NCBI GenBank assembly: GCA_900469615.1
Contig: UBYA01000039.1
Coordinates: 1 to 49,138, forward strand
DNA: 49,138 bases
DNA from: Hyphomicrobiales bacterium
GTDB taxonomy: Bacteria > Pseudomonadota > Alphaproteobacteria > Rhizobiales > Rhizobiaceae
Reading direction: 5' to 3'
A model generated the notes under the pieces. It worked only from the letters and a program-made list of their open reading frames with translations. It ran no database searches and had not been told where the DNA came from. Both the position numbers and the translations under genes were made by a program. Positions 9,491 through 17,683 of this stretch are shown in pieces (within the stretch, counting starts at the first letter, position 1; each line of letters starts with the position of its first letter).

Positions 9491-10750
9491 ATGGCGTCGA
9501 CACTTTTTCCTCTCGTCAAGAAAATCATTCGTAAAGGTTCACTCAAGCTTACGCTCGCATCCGGCGAGACCCATGTGGTCGGCGACGGAACCGGCGAGAC
9601 GGTGGCTGTCCGCTTTGCCGATCAGCAGGCGGAAGATGCCGTCGCGCGGGATCCGACGCTCAAGCTCGGTGAAATGTACATGGAGGGTCGCTTCATCCTG
9701 GAGCAGGGGGATATCTACGAATTCCTCTCGCTGGTGAAGCAGAACACCACCAATGAGATTTTCGATTTCCGCATGGCGGCGCTGCTGATCGGCCGCGTCG
9801 CCTGGCAGCAGATCAAGAGCCGTTCGCCGGTCAACCGCAACAAATACAATGTTGCGCATCACTACGACCTGTCGGCAAAGCTCTTCGATCTCTTCCTCGA
9901 CGAGGACTGGCAATATTCCTGCGCCTATTTCAATCCGCCCGGCATCAGCCTTTATGAGGCGCAGGTGGCAAAGAAGCGCCATATCGCCGCAAAGCTGCTG
10001 GTCGAGCCCGGGCAGAAGGTGCTGGAAATCGGCTCCGGCTGGGGCGGCATGGCCATGTATCTTGCCGAAGCCTATCCCGGCCTCGACGTCACCGGCATTA
10101 CCTTGAGCGAGGAACAGCTCAAGGTGTCGCGCGAACGAGCGGCCAAGCGCGGCCTGTCCGATCGCGTCCGCTTCGAGCTGCAGGACTATCGCTACATGAC
10201 CGGCAAGAAGTTCGACCGCATCGTTTCGGTCGGCATGTTCGAGCATGTCGGCATCGGCGACTACGGCAAGTTCTTCCGCAAGGTTTCGGAGCTGATGGAC
10301 GATAACGGCGTGATGCTGCTGCATTCCATCGCTCGTCCGAAGCCGAGCTATGCCACCAACGCCTTCATCGAGAAGTATATTTTCCCGGGTGGCTACATTC
10401 CCTCGATCGGCGAGACCACGCCACCGCTGGAAAAGGCCGGCTTGCTGACCCGGGACGTCGAAACCCTGCCGATGCACTACGCCTACACGCTGCGGCATTG
10501 GCGCAATCGTTTCGTGGCGCGAAAGGCCGATGCCGTCGCGCTCTACGACGAGAAGTTCTTCCGCATGTGGGAATTCTATCTGGCCGGCTCCGAAATGGGC
10601 TTCCGCTGGGACGAGCTGTTCATCATGCAGCTCCAGATCACCAAGAACCAGTTCGCCGTGCCGGACAATCGCAATTACATTGCGGAGCGCGAAGCCAAGC
10701 TCAGGGAATTCGAGGCAGGGCGCGCGCCGCTGGAGAAGGTGACGTTCTAA
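9491..10750 (+). CDS. cfa: Cyclopropane-fatty-acyl-phospholipid synthase
   Basis: SAM-dependent methyltransferase that adds a methylene bridge to cis-unsaturated acyl chains of membrane phospholipids. The 419-residue protein has the N-terminal Cfa domain, the WQYSCAYF segment near residue 140 that holds the conserved active-site Cys, the SAM-binding motif VLEIGSGWGG near residue 177, and the late SIGETTPPLE and HYAYTLRHW motifs. Rhizobia often have more than one Cfa homologue and I cannot tell which paralogue this is. Its final codons TTC-TAA are fused to the left edge of a RIME-like repeat (see findings). Confidence 0.95.
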   Translation: MASTLFPLVKKIIRKGSLKLTLASGETHVVGDGTGETVAVRFADQQAEDAVARDPTLKLGEMYMEGRFILEQGDIYEFLSLVKQNTTNEIFDFRMAALLIGRVAWQQIKSRSPVNRNKYNVAHHYDLSAKLFDLFLDEDWQYSCAYFNPPGISLYEAQVAKKRHIAAKLLVEPGQKVLEIGSGWGGMAMYLAEAYPGLDVTGITLSEEQLKVSRERAAKRGLSDRVRFELQDYRYMTGKKFDRIVSVGMFEHVGIGDYGKFFRKVSELMDDNGVMLLHSIARPKPSYATNAFIEKYIFPGGYIPSIGETTPPLEKAGLLTRDVETLPMHYAYTLRHWRNRFVARKADAVALYDEKFFRMWEFYLAGSEMGFRWDELFIMQLQITKNQFAVPDNRNYIAEREAKLREFEAGRAPLEKVTF

Positions 10751-10843
10751 GAGCGATTCCGGAAAATGTGCGCTGCGGTTTTCCGTTTGGAATTGTGTGA
10801 AAACGAAAGAACAGAGCGCTTCGAAGACAAGCGGAAGCGCTCT
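10745..10843 (+). repeat. RIME-like intergenic repeat, copy A
   Basis: About 100 bases starting in the last Phe codon and stop of cfa: TTCTAAGAGCGATTCC, a central GCGGTTTTCCGT segment, and a 3' hairpin with a 10-bp stem (AGAGCGCTTC 10813-10822 with GAAGCGCTCT 10834-10843). Copies at 28851-28956 (reversed) and 39998-40104 share the same plan. It resembles rhizobial intergenic mosaic elements. Confidence 0.85.
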
Positions 10844-10877
10844 ATGCAAAGGGGCTGAGACCCCGAGTGGATTGCAG

Positions 10878-10909
10878 CGCCGGCAGCATGGCAACATGCG
10901 CCGGCGTTT
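10878..10909 (+). terminator. Hairpin terminator downstream of cfa
   Basis: CGCCGGC-A-GCATG pairs with CATGC-GCCGGCG around a GCAA tetraloop, with a single bulged A, followed by TTTCTCC. It is a strong 12-bp stem with a GNRA-type loop and a short U-run, placed between convergent cfa and the lipoprotein gene. Confidence 0.7.
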
Positions 10910-10947
10910 CTCCTTCGCGGCTCAAACAGTTGGCGCGCTATCTCGGC

Positions 10948-11382
10948 CTATTTGACGACGCGAATCTTCATCGTGTGCTCGGCCACGCCGTTTGCCGCAT
11001 TCAATCCCGTCATCCGCAGGGTGAATTGATCATTGCCGGTAAAGCCGGCATCGGGAGTATAGTAGACGACGGTGCCTTGCGCCGGCTTGCCGTTGCACAT
11101 GTGCATGGGCTCGTCGTTCGGGAAATGTGCCTTGACCGTGCCATGCGTGATTTCCACTTTGCCGTGGCTGCTCGGCTTGACGACCGCGGTATAGGGATAG
11201 GACGAGAATGTGCAGTCGGGTTTCAGGAACAAAACCGATATCACCTCGGTTCGCTTGCCTGCGCGGATGCTTCCTTTCGTCTCCGTCTGCCTGGCCCCGC
11301 CGATCGGGGCGCTGACGCAGCCGGAAAGCGCCATGCCGGCGCCAAGGAGCAGACCTAAGGATATCAGGGACATGGTCTTCAT
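10948..11382 (-). CDS. Small lipoprotein with Ig-like domain
   Basis: A 144-residue lipoprotein. The signal peptide ends in a lipobox (ALSGC, lipidated Cys at residue 21). The mature part has two cysteines (CTF and MCNGKP) and a C-terminal stretch VVYYTPDAGFTGNDQFTLRM that looks like bacterial Ig-like or cadherin-type repeats in which PxxGFxGxDxF is common. Envelope location is clear and function is unknown. It is convergent with cfa; the 270 bases upstream lead to the MipA-like gene on the other strand. Confidence 0.8.
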   Translation of the reverse strand: MKTMSLISLGLLLGAGMALSGCVSAPIGGARQTETKGSIRAGKRTEVISVLFLKPDCTFSSYPYTAVVKPSSHGKVEITHGTVKAHFPNDEPMHMCNGKPAQGTVVYYTPDAGFTGNDQFTLRMTGLNAANGVAEHTMKIRVVK

Positions 11383-11652
11383 TCGGTTCTCTTTTTCGAG
11401 ATGGTGGCTGCGAAAATGGCGGGTGAAAGTCGATCCGCACCATTACCTGTGATTGAGTAGCCTAACCGGCTATGAAATCATCGCGACAGATCGGCGCATC
11501 TCCGGCGACGTCTGGCAGCACAACCTGAATTTGGCGTTCTTACCGGATTCTGTGCCCTTTGGTTAAGGGAGCGGTAACGTGATCCGCATAATTTGAGCCA
11601 ACTCTAGGGTCGCGTGTATGGCCCTTTGTATTGCGTATCATGGAGTTGCATT

Positions 11653-12462
11653 GTGGTTGCAAAGTCGCGTCTTTTCGCCATCTTCGGCCTTTCCGTCGCC
11701 TATGCCGGCGTTGCCCATGCAGGGGACGGCCAGCATTTCTGGTCGGGTGACTGGTACTTAAGCGTCGGAGCGGCCGGTTTCTCCGCGCCGAAATTCGAAG
11801 GTGGCAAGCACAACAAGCTGCAATGGTCGCCCCTGGTGTCCATCGGCCGGCAGGGTCCCGGCCCGCGCTTTTCCTCGCGCAACGACAATCCGTCCTTCGC
11901 CCTGATCGAGAGCGATGCCTTCCGCATCGGCATCGTCGGCAAGTTCGTGCCGAGCCGGGACAGCAGCGACGGCCGCGAGCTGAAGGGCCTGAAGAAGGTC
12001 AAGTGGGGTGCGGAAGCCGGCGGTTTTGCCGAAGCCTATCCGACGGACTGGCTGCGCGCCCGCGTCGAGCTGCGCCAGGGCATCCGCGCTCATAGCGGCA
12101 TCGTCGCGGATGCAGCGGTCGATGCCTTTACCGATATCACGCCGGAACTGCGCCTGTCGGGCGGCCCGCGCATGACCATGGCCAGCAACGATTATTTCAA
12201 CACCTATTATGGCGTCAACGCGCGCGAATCGGCGGCTTCCGGCCTCAGCCGCTACAATCCGGGCGGCGGCATCAAATCCGTCGGCGTCGGCGGCGCCCTG
12301 ACCTGGAAGGCCTCGGAGAACTGGACCACCAGCACCTTTCTGGAATACACGCGGCTCACCGGTCCCGCCGCCGACAGCAGCCTTGTGCGCGAGCGTGGCG
12401 ACCGCAACCAGCTCCTGATCGGCGTTTCCGCCAGCTACAAGTTCAATTTCACGACGAACTGA
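11653..12462 (+). CDS. MipA/OmpV family outer-membrane protein
   Basis: About 269 residues: a signal peptide (LFAIFGLSVAYAGVAHA), then a beta-rich sequence of the MipA/OmpV family beginning WYLSVGAAGFSAPKFEGG. Strands alternate with charged turns, and it ends in an aromatic strand (SASYKFNF). Family members are outer-membrane barrels linked in some species to murein synthesis complexes or to adhesion. I choose the GTG at 11653 because GGAG lies about 9 bases upstream. An in-frame GTG at 11614 would add 13 residues with no hydrophobic or family character. Confidence 0.82.
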   Translation: MVAKSRLFAIFGLSVAYAGVAHAGDGQHFWSGDWYLSVGAAGFSAPKFEGGKHNKLQWSPLVSIGRQGPGPRFSSRNDNPSFALIESDAFRIGIVGKFVPSRDSSDGRELKGLKKVKWGAEAGGFAEAYPTDWLRARVELRQGIRAHSGIVADAAVDAFTDITPELRLSGGPRMTMASNDYFNTYYGVNARESAASGLSRYNPGGGIKSVGVGGALTWKASENWTTSTFLEYTRLTGPAADSSLVRERGDRNQLLIGVSASYKFNFTTN

Positions 12463-12545
12463 GAAACGAGCGGGGAATCGAGAAATGAGCAGGGCTTCTG
12501 CCCTGCCGCTTGACCTTCGGCGCCGGATGTCACTACTACTCGCCT

Positions 12546-13508
12546 ATGCAAAAGACAGGCGACATCAATGGGCGCGTCGTCGACGCGCCGTCCGGAAACT
12601 GGGTCTATCGCGTCCTGCCCCCGACGCTGTGGCCTTATGCTCAGCTCGCGCGCTGGGACAGGCCGATCGGCTGGCAGCTCCTGATGTGGCCATGCTTCTG
12701 GTCGGTCGCGCTTGCGGCCAATGCCTCCGTTGCCATGGGTTACGGCTCGCCGGGTTTCGTGGTGATCTACCACCTCGTCCTTTACTTCGTCGGCGCGGTT
12801 GCCATGCGCGGCGCCGGCTGCACCTATAACGATCTGGTCGATCACGAGATCGATATGTCCGTGGCGCGCACGCGCTCGCGCCCCCTGCCGTCCGGCCGCG
12901 TCACGCGCAAGCAAGCCAAAACCTTCATCGCGCTGCAGGCGCTGGTCGGGCTTCTGGTGCTGCTGCAATTCAACTGGTTTGCCGTCGTCCTCGGCGTCCT
13001 GTCGCTGGCCATCGTCGCGCTCTATCCCTTTGCGAAGCGCTTTACCGACTGGCCGCAATTCTTCCTCGGGCTGGCCTTCTCCTGGGGCGCCCTGATGGGC
13101 TGGGCAGGGCTCTTCGGCAGCCTGTCGCTTGCCCCGATCGTGCTCTATGTCGCCTCCATCCTCTGGACGATCGGCTACGATACGATCTACGCGCATCAGG
13201 ACAAGGAAGACGACGAGCTGATCGGCGTGCGCTCGACCGCCCGGCTTTTCGGCGATCAGACGCGCCTCTGGCTGATCGGGCTTTACGGGGCGGCGCTGCT
13301 TTTGATGCTGGTGTCGTTTGCGCTCGCCGGAACGAGCTGGCTCGCCTATATCGGCCTGATCGTCGCCGGCGGCATGTTCGCCTACCAGATCGCCGTGCTC
13401 GACATCAACGATGGCGAGCAGTGCCTTGCGCTGTTCAAATCGAACAACCGGGTCGGGCTGATCATCTTTGCCGGCCTCTTCCTGTCGTTCCTGTTCCTCG
13501 TTCCCTAA
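12546..13508 (+). CDS. ubiA: 4-hydroxybenzoate polyprenyltransferase
   Basis: Inner-membrane prenyltransferase of ubiquinone synthesis, joining a polyprenyl tail to 4-hydroxybenzoate. The 320-residue, multi-helix protein has both aspartate-rich motifs: NDLVDHEID near residue 95, followed by RTRSRPLPSG, and DTIYAHQDKEDD near residue 211. The N-terminus LARWDRPIGWQLLMWP is typical. The start at 12546 (MQKTGD) is preferred over an earlier in-frame ATG because the extra residues look unrelated to the family. Confidence 0.95.
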   Translation: MQKTGDINGRVVDAPSGNWVYRVLPPTLWPYAQLARWDRPIGWQLLMWPCFWSVALAANASVAMGYGSPGFVVIYHLVLYFVGAVAMRGAGCTYNDLVDHEIDMSVARTRSRPLPSGRVTRKQAKTFIALQALVGLLVLLQFNWFAVVLGVLSLAIVALYPFAKRFTDWPQFFLGLAFSWGALMGWAGLFGSLSLAPIVLYVASILWTIGYDTIYAHQDKEDDELIGVRSTARLFGDQTRLWLIGLYGAALLLMLVSFALAGTSWLAYIGLIVAGGMFAYQIAVLDINDGEQCLALFKSNNRVGLIIFAGLFLSFLFLVP

Positions 13509-13546
13509 GGGAGGGGAGGGCCGTCTGCGGTTCTCAAGGAGACGTC

Positions 13547-14002
13547 ATGGCCTGTGACATTCGTCCGGCTTCGGAAACGGACGCCGACGCGATCAGCGAC
13601 GTGATTATTTCAGCGCTCCGTCAAACCAATTCGAGCGACTATCCTGCGCATATCATCGATCGCGTTGCCGAAAATTTTTGTCCCGCGGCGGTACGCGAGC
13701 TGCTGGGCAGACGCATTGTTTTCGTCGCGGTCGATGGCGGACGCATCGTCGGCACGGCCAGCCTCGACGGCGCCGTCGTGCGTACGGTGTTCGTCGCTCC
13801 CACGGCACAAGGGCGCGGCATCGGCGCCGGCCTCATGGCGGCAGTCGAGCGGGCGGCTGCGGCCGGTGGCATCGCCGCCTTAACCGTGCCGTCGTCCATC
13901 ACGGCGCGGGGCTTCTATGAAAAGCTCGGCTTCGACGAGCTCGGAGACAGATTCCACGGCGACGAACGAACGATCATCATGCGGCGTTGGCTGAAAACAT
14001 GA
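13547..14002 (+). CDS. GNAT family N-acetyltransferase
   Basis: A 151-residue protein with the GNAT fold: an N-terminal strand IRPASETDADAI, the acetyl-CoA-binding motif VAPTAQGRGIGAGLMAAVE near residues 84-103 (Q/RxxGxG/A), and the C-terminal ARGFYEKLGFDE. The substrate is unknown. The start has a good AAGGAG site 6 bases upstream. It follows ubiA by 38 bases and may share its transcript. Confidence 0.9.
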   Translation: MACDIRPASETDADAISDVIISALRQTNSSDYPAHIIDRVAENFCPAAVRELLGRRIVFVAVDGGRIVGTASLDGAVVRTVFVAPTAQGRGIGAGLMAAVERAAAAGGIAALTVPSSITARGFYEKLGFDELGDRFHGDERTIIMRRWLKT

Positions 14003-14005
14003 AAC

Positions 14006-14038
14006 ATCGGCCGCAGGATTGCATCTCCCGCGGCCGAT
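14006..14038. terminator. Hairpin between convergent GNAT and DUF6101 genes
   Basis: ATCGGCCGC (14006-14014) and GCGGCCGAT (14030-14038) form a 9-bp perfect stem in a 69-base gap between convergent genes. No clear U-run, so its strength is uncertain. Confidence 0.5.
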
Positions 14039-14071
14039 CGTTCAGGGTAGCCGCTTGCGAGCCAGCCCGGC

Positions 14072-14638
14072 TCAGCGCCTTGCGATGATTTCGCGGCCCG
14101 CGATCTTCATCTTGACGCCCAGCTTGCCGGTGGAGCGGCGCACGAGGAAGCGCGGGCGGCGGTCGGCGAAGTAGGAGTGGCGGCGGCGCGGCTGGCTGTC
14201 CTGCGAGCGGACGCCGCCGAGATGCTCTTCGAGCGGACGGGCGACGCCGTCTGCCTCGATCATCAGCATGGGGATGCGGAAGGCTTCCGACCAGGAGCGC
14301 CAGTCGGCGGCGATGTCGCTGAGGTCGTGAGCGACGAGAAGGGGAATGCAGAGATCCGGATCGGAGTGATGCAGCTCCAGAGTGACGGTCACTTCGCCGT
14401 CGCCATGGTCGATGGCGCGGGCGGCGACGCCCTGGAAGGCTCGTTTCGGCAAGGCGACGGACAGCGGCAGGCCGCTGGACGGCAGGATCTTGCGCAGCAC
14501 GGCGCCGCGCTCGTCGATCGTAATGGTGACATCACCCGCGGCACCCCGCATGGCGTAGCTGACCTGTTGCGGGAAGCGCGCCGGATCGAGCCGCAGTGTG
14601 GTTCCAGCCCAATCGGGCTTCAGGACGGTATTAGTCAT
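14072..14638 (-). CDS. DUF6101 family protein
   Basis: A 188-residue cytoplasmic protein matching the conserved rhizobial family annotated DUF6101: N-terminal LRLDPARFPQQVSY, the ERGAVLRKI segment, LHHSDPDLCIPLLVAHDL near residue 110, and a very basic C-terminal tail (RRRH, RRPRFLVRR, IIARR). The basic tail would suit nucleic-acid or acidic-surface binding, but no function is known to me. About 320 bases of AT-richer sequence separate it from the divergent DUF1217 gene. Confidence 0.78.
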   Translation of the reverse strand: MTNTVLKPDWAGTTLRLDPARFPQQVSYAMRGAAGDVTITIDERGAVLRKILPSSGLPLSVALPKRAFQGVAARAIDHGDGEVTVTLELHHSDPDLCIPLLVAHDLSDIAADWRSWSEAFRIPMLMIEADGVARPLEEHLGGVRSQDSQPRRRHSYFADRRPRFLVRRSTGKLGVKMKIAGREIIARR

Positions 14639-14956
14639 CGATTTCTCTACCCTTGCTTTACCTGAGAGCCGGTTGTTCCGGTCTTCTCTCGGAGAACTTC
14701 TGTCCTCTCGTTGTCAGGCAGATTAGGCGGCGTCCCTTCCAGACAGCTTAAAAATCGAGGTTAAGAAAACTTTGCGTCCTCAAATGGTTAGCAAAATCGA
14801 ATGTGTCAGGGTTTCCATAAGATGAACACACGGCAGGGCGGTGTGCCAATGGGATGCAAGCAAAAGGCGAGTGTATGTAAGTCTCGGGTAAGGTTTGTAT
14901 GAAATAATGAAAGCCAGATTCGCCTCCTTTATTAGAGATCTATTGGGATTCTGCTG
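14639..14956. promoter_or_regulatory. Divergent promoter region DUF6101/DUF1217
   Basis: 318 bases without a gene. A TTAA-N9-TTAA pair at about 14750 resembles a CtrA box but has the wrong spacing. Near the DUF6101 start there is an imperfect GAGAGCCGG/CCGGTCTTCTC hairpin. I make no specific regulatory assignment. Confidence 0.4.
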
Positions 14957-17464
14957 ATGATTTCCACCTATCTTGGTTATACCGTCGCAACCAGAGATAT
15001 GGCGACCTCGCTCAACCAGGTGGCGTCACAGGCGCAAAGCAAGCGTTTGATCGACTATTACAACGCCAATATAGGCAAAGTAACCAATGTCGATGACTTC
15101 CTGAATGACTATCAGCTATACAGTTATGCCATGGAAGCCTACGGGCTTTCGGACATGACCTACGCCAAGGCCTTTATGAAACAGGTCTTGACCAGCGACC
15201 TCAGCGACTCCAGCAGTTTTGCCAATAAGCTCACGGATTCGCGCTACAAGGAGTTCGCCGCGGCGTTCAATTTCGGAACGGGCACGACCAGTACGGCACA
15301 AACAAGCGCGCAGGAAGACGATCTCATCGGGCTCTATCAGCAATCCTTTACAAATGAGGAGACGGCTGCCGCGACCGAGACGAGCTATTACAGCCAGAAT
15401 ATAAGCTCCGTGAAGACGGTCGACGATCTCCTCGGCAACACGCGCCTGCGTAATTATATGCTGCAGGCCTATGGCATCGATCCGACCTACGTGTCGAATT
15501 CGGCCCTGAAGCAGATGCTGACGAGCGATCCGAACGACCCCGACAGCTACGTCAATCAGAATGGCAGCGCCGCCGACAAGGCCATGGTGGCGGAGTTCAA
15601 TTTCAATGCCGACGGCACGGCCAAGACGTCGACGCCGGACAGCGATACCGCCTATTACGAGGCCAATATCGGCAAGATCACCTCGGTCGGTCAGCTGACA
15701 TCCAATCCGCAGCTGTTCCAGTACGTCAAGACGGCGTTCAATATTCCGTCCTACATCACCGCAAGCCAGTTCAACGCTTCCGCCATGGATGCCGGCACGG
15801 CGAGTTCGAACGGGCTGACGGCCGTGATGGCGCAATTCAATTTCCAGAGCGACGGCACGGTCGCCTCGGGCTCGCAGGCACAGACCTCGGACCAGATGAG
15901 CGCGACCACGGCGGCCTATGCGGCGAACTATCCCGGAGGGCCGCAGACCCTCGGCCAGCAGGCAGATGTGATGAGCGCCTACAACTCCACCGTTCCCTCG
16001 TTCACCACGAGCGTCGGCGCGACGGACAACGACCTCTACTACAAGAACCACATCGGTTCCATCACGTCGGTCGACCAGCTGACGTCGGACTCGCGCCTGT
16101 TCGATTATATCAAGACGGCCTATGGCATCGACCCGACGACACCCGCCGTCGTCTTCAAGAACGCCTTCGCCGATTCAACGACCGCCGCCATCTTCGGCCT
16201 GACGAACGTCGTTTCGCAATTCAATTTCCAGTCTGACGGCACTCTGGCCTCCGGCCAGACGGCACAGTCCGACGATGAGATCGCCACGGCCTCCACGAGC
16301 TACATGAGCAATTACCAGTCGTCGCAGTCGACGTTGACCACCGATGCCGTCAACAACTACAAGAATCGCCTCGCCGACGTGAAGACCATCAAGGATTTCT
16401 TCACCAGCAACACGGCCGATAGCGACAGCAGCAACGACAGCATGCCGGAGCTCTACCAGATGGCGCTGCGCGCCTATGGCATCGGCACGAACGAGGTCAC
16501 GAAAACTCAGCTCACCAAGATCCTCGAAAGCGATCCCTACGATCCGAAGAGCTATGTCAGCTCGCTCAAGGACTCCCGCTTCACCGAACTTGCCAAAGCG
16601 TTCAATTTCGACAGCGACGGCAATCTCAAGGCCCCGGTCCAGTCCCTGTCGCAGACGCAGATCAACAGCTATATCTCGCAATATTCCAGCCGCAGCACCG
16701 TCGGGCTGACGGGCGCCGAGCTGACCAAGGCGACCAGCGACGCCAAGGATGCCGGCACCTACTTTGCGACCAATATCGTCAACGTAACCAGCGTTACGGA
16801 TCTGCTGGCCGATAGCAAGCTGACGAACTTCATCCTGACGGCCAACGGCATCGATCCGAAAAGCGTCGATACCGCGACGTTGAAGAAGGCCTTCGCATCG
16901 GACCCCTCCGATTCGAAGAGCTTCATCAACACGACAGACGGCGCCAAGTTCAAGAGCATTGTCGAAGCGTTCAATTTCGATACCGACGGAAACCTGACCG
17001 ATACCAAGCTCGGCACGGCGCAAAACCAGGGCGCGCTTTCAGCGACCAACGATCTCTATCTGCATCAGACGCTGGAGGATCAGGAGGGAGACACCAACCC
17101 CGGCGTGCGGTTGGCGCTCTATTTCCAGCGCAAGGCGCCCGATATCAACTCGATCTACGATATCATGGGCGATTCGGCGCTCTACGAGGTGATCACCACC
17201 ACCTATAGCCTGCCGAGCTCGATCTCCAATATGGATGTCGATACGCAGGCAAAGATGCTGGGCAATTTCGTCAATGTGAGCGACCTGCAGGACCCGGATA
17301 AGGTCAACAAGCTGCTGCAGCGATTCTCGGCGATGTACGATATGGAGAACAACACGACCTCCTCGACATCGCCCGCGCTTTCGATTCTCACCGGCTCTTC
17401 TTCCAGCGTCGGCATCAGTGCGGACACGCTGCTTTCCATCGCCCAGCTGTCGTCGTCGAAGTAG
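14957..17464 (+). CDS. Large multi-repeat DUF1217 protein
   Basis: An 835-residue protein built of about seven divergent copies of the DUF1217 unit. Each unit runs YY-x2-NIGKVTSVDDLL, a helix ending in AYGI, a TSDP-x-D segment, and a closing FNF-x2-DG motif. FNF begins at residues 104, 214, 294, 422, 549 and 672; a seventh unit starts at LALYFQRKAPDINSIYD near residue 715 and lacks FNF. It is rich in Ser, Thr, Asp and Asn, low in Cys, and has no signal peptide. In rhizobia DUF1217 proteins are found in the flagellar gene cluster, and the C-terminal unit resembles those. The lack of a signal peptide and the Ser/Thr/Asn-rich composition suit export by the flagellar or another dedicated system. 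No flagellar gene is in this window, so function is inference only. Confidence 0.85.
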   Translation: MISTYLGYTVATRDMATSLNQVASQAQSKRLIDYYNANIGKVTNVDDFLNDYQLYSYAMEAYGLSDMTYAKAFMKQVLTSDLSDSSSFANKLTDSRYKEFAAAFNFGTGTTSTAQTSAQEDDLIGLYQQSFTNEETAAATETSYYSQNISSVKTVDDLLGNTRLRNYMLQAYGIDPTYVSNSALKQMLTSDPNDPDSYVNQNGSAADKAMVAEFNFNADGTAKTSTPDSDTAYYEANIGKITSVGQLTSNPQLFQYVKTAFNIPSYITASQFNASAMDAGTASSNGLTAVMAQFNFQSDGTVASGSQAQTSDQMSATTAAYAANYPGGPQTLGQQADVMSAYNSTVPSFTTSVGATDNDLYYKNHIGSITSVDQLTSDSRLFDYIKTAYGIDPTTPAVVFKNAFADSTTAAIFGLTNVVSQFNFQSDGTLASGQTAQSDDEIATASTSYMSNYQSSQSTLTTDAVNNYKNRLADVKTIKDFFTSNTADSDSSNDSMPELYQMALRAYGIGTNEVTKTQLTKILESDPYDPKSYVSSLKDSRFTELAKAFNFDSDGNLKAPVQSLSQTQINSYISQYSSRSTVGLTGAELTKATSDAKDAGTYFATNIVNVTSVTDLLADSKLTNFILTANGIDPKSVDTATLKKAFASDPSDSKSFINTTDGAKFKSIVEAFNFDTDGNLTDTKLGTAQNQGALSATNDLYLHQTLEDQEGDTNPGVRLALYFQRKAPDINSIYDIMGDSALYEVITTTYSLPSSISNMDVDTQAKMLGNFVNVSDLQDPDKVNKLLQRFSAMYDMENNTTSSTSPALSILTGSSSSVGISADTLLSIAQLSSSK

Positions 17465-17683
17465 CGGACTCTACAAAAAATCTAACCTGTCCTCCTGCCG
17501 GCCTCCGCATGGCGGATATGCCTGCATCTGCTTGTTTCTGCGGGGTTTCCGGGAACAGGGGGATGCGCTCGGCGCATGCGGAACGGCTGCTTTCCACAAC
17601 GGCAGGAAGGAACTTCTTAACCATCCTTGCCCTATTCGATTTGAGAAGCCATCGGCAATATCAATGACTGGGTTGCAGGTCTC
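17465..17683 (+). promoter_or_regulatory. ftsK upstream region with a CtrA-type half-site
   Basis: 219 bases between the DUF1217 gene and ftsK. TTAACCAT at 17617-17624, 59 bases before the ftsK start, matches the half-site reported for CtrA in Sinorhizobium. A single 8-base match is weak, but cell-cycle control would fit an FtsK gene. Confidence 0.35.

Noticed and set aside
14750..14770. TTAA pair upstream of the DUF1217/DUF6101 genes as a CtrA box
   Set aside because: Spacing is 9 bases, not 7; the match to the consensus fails.
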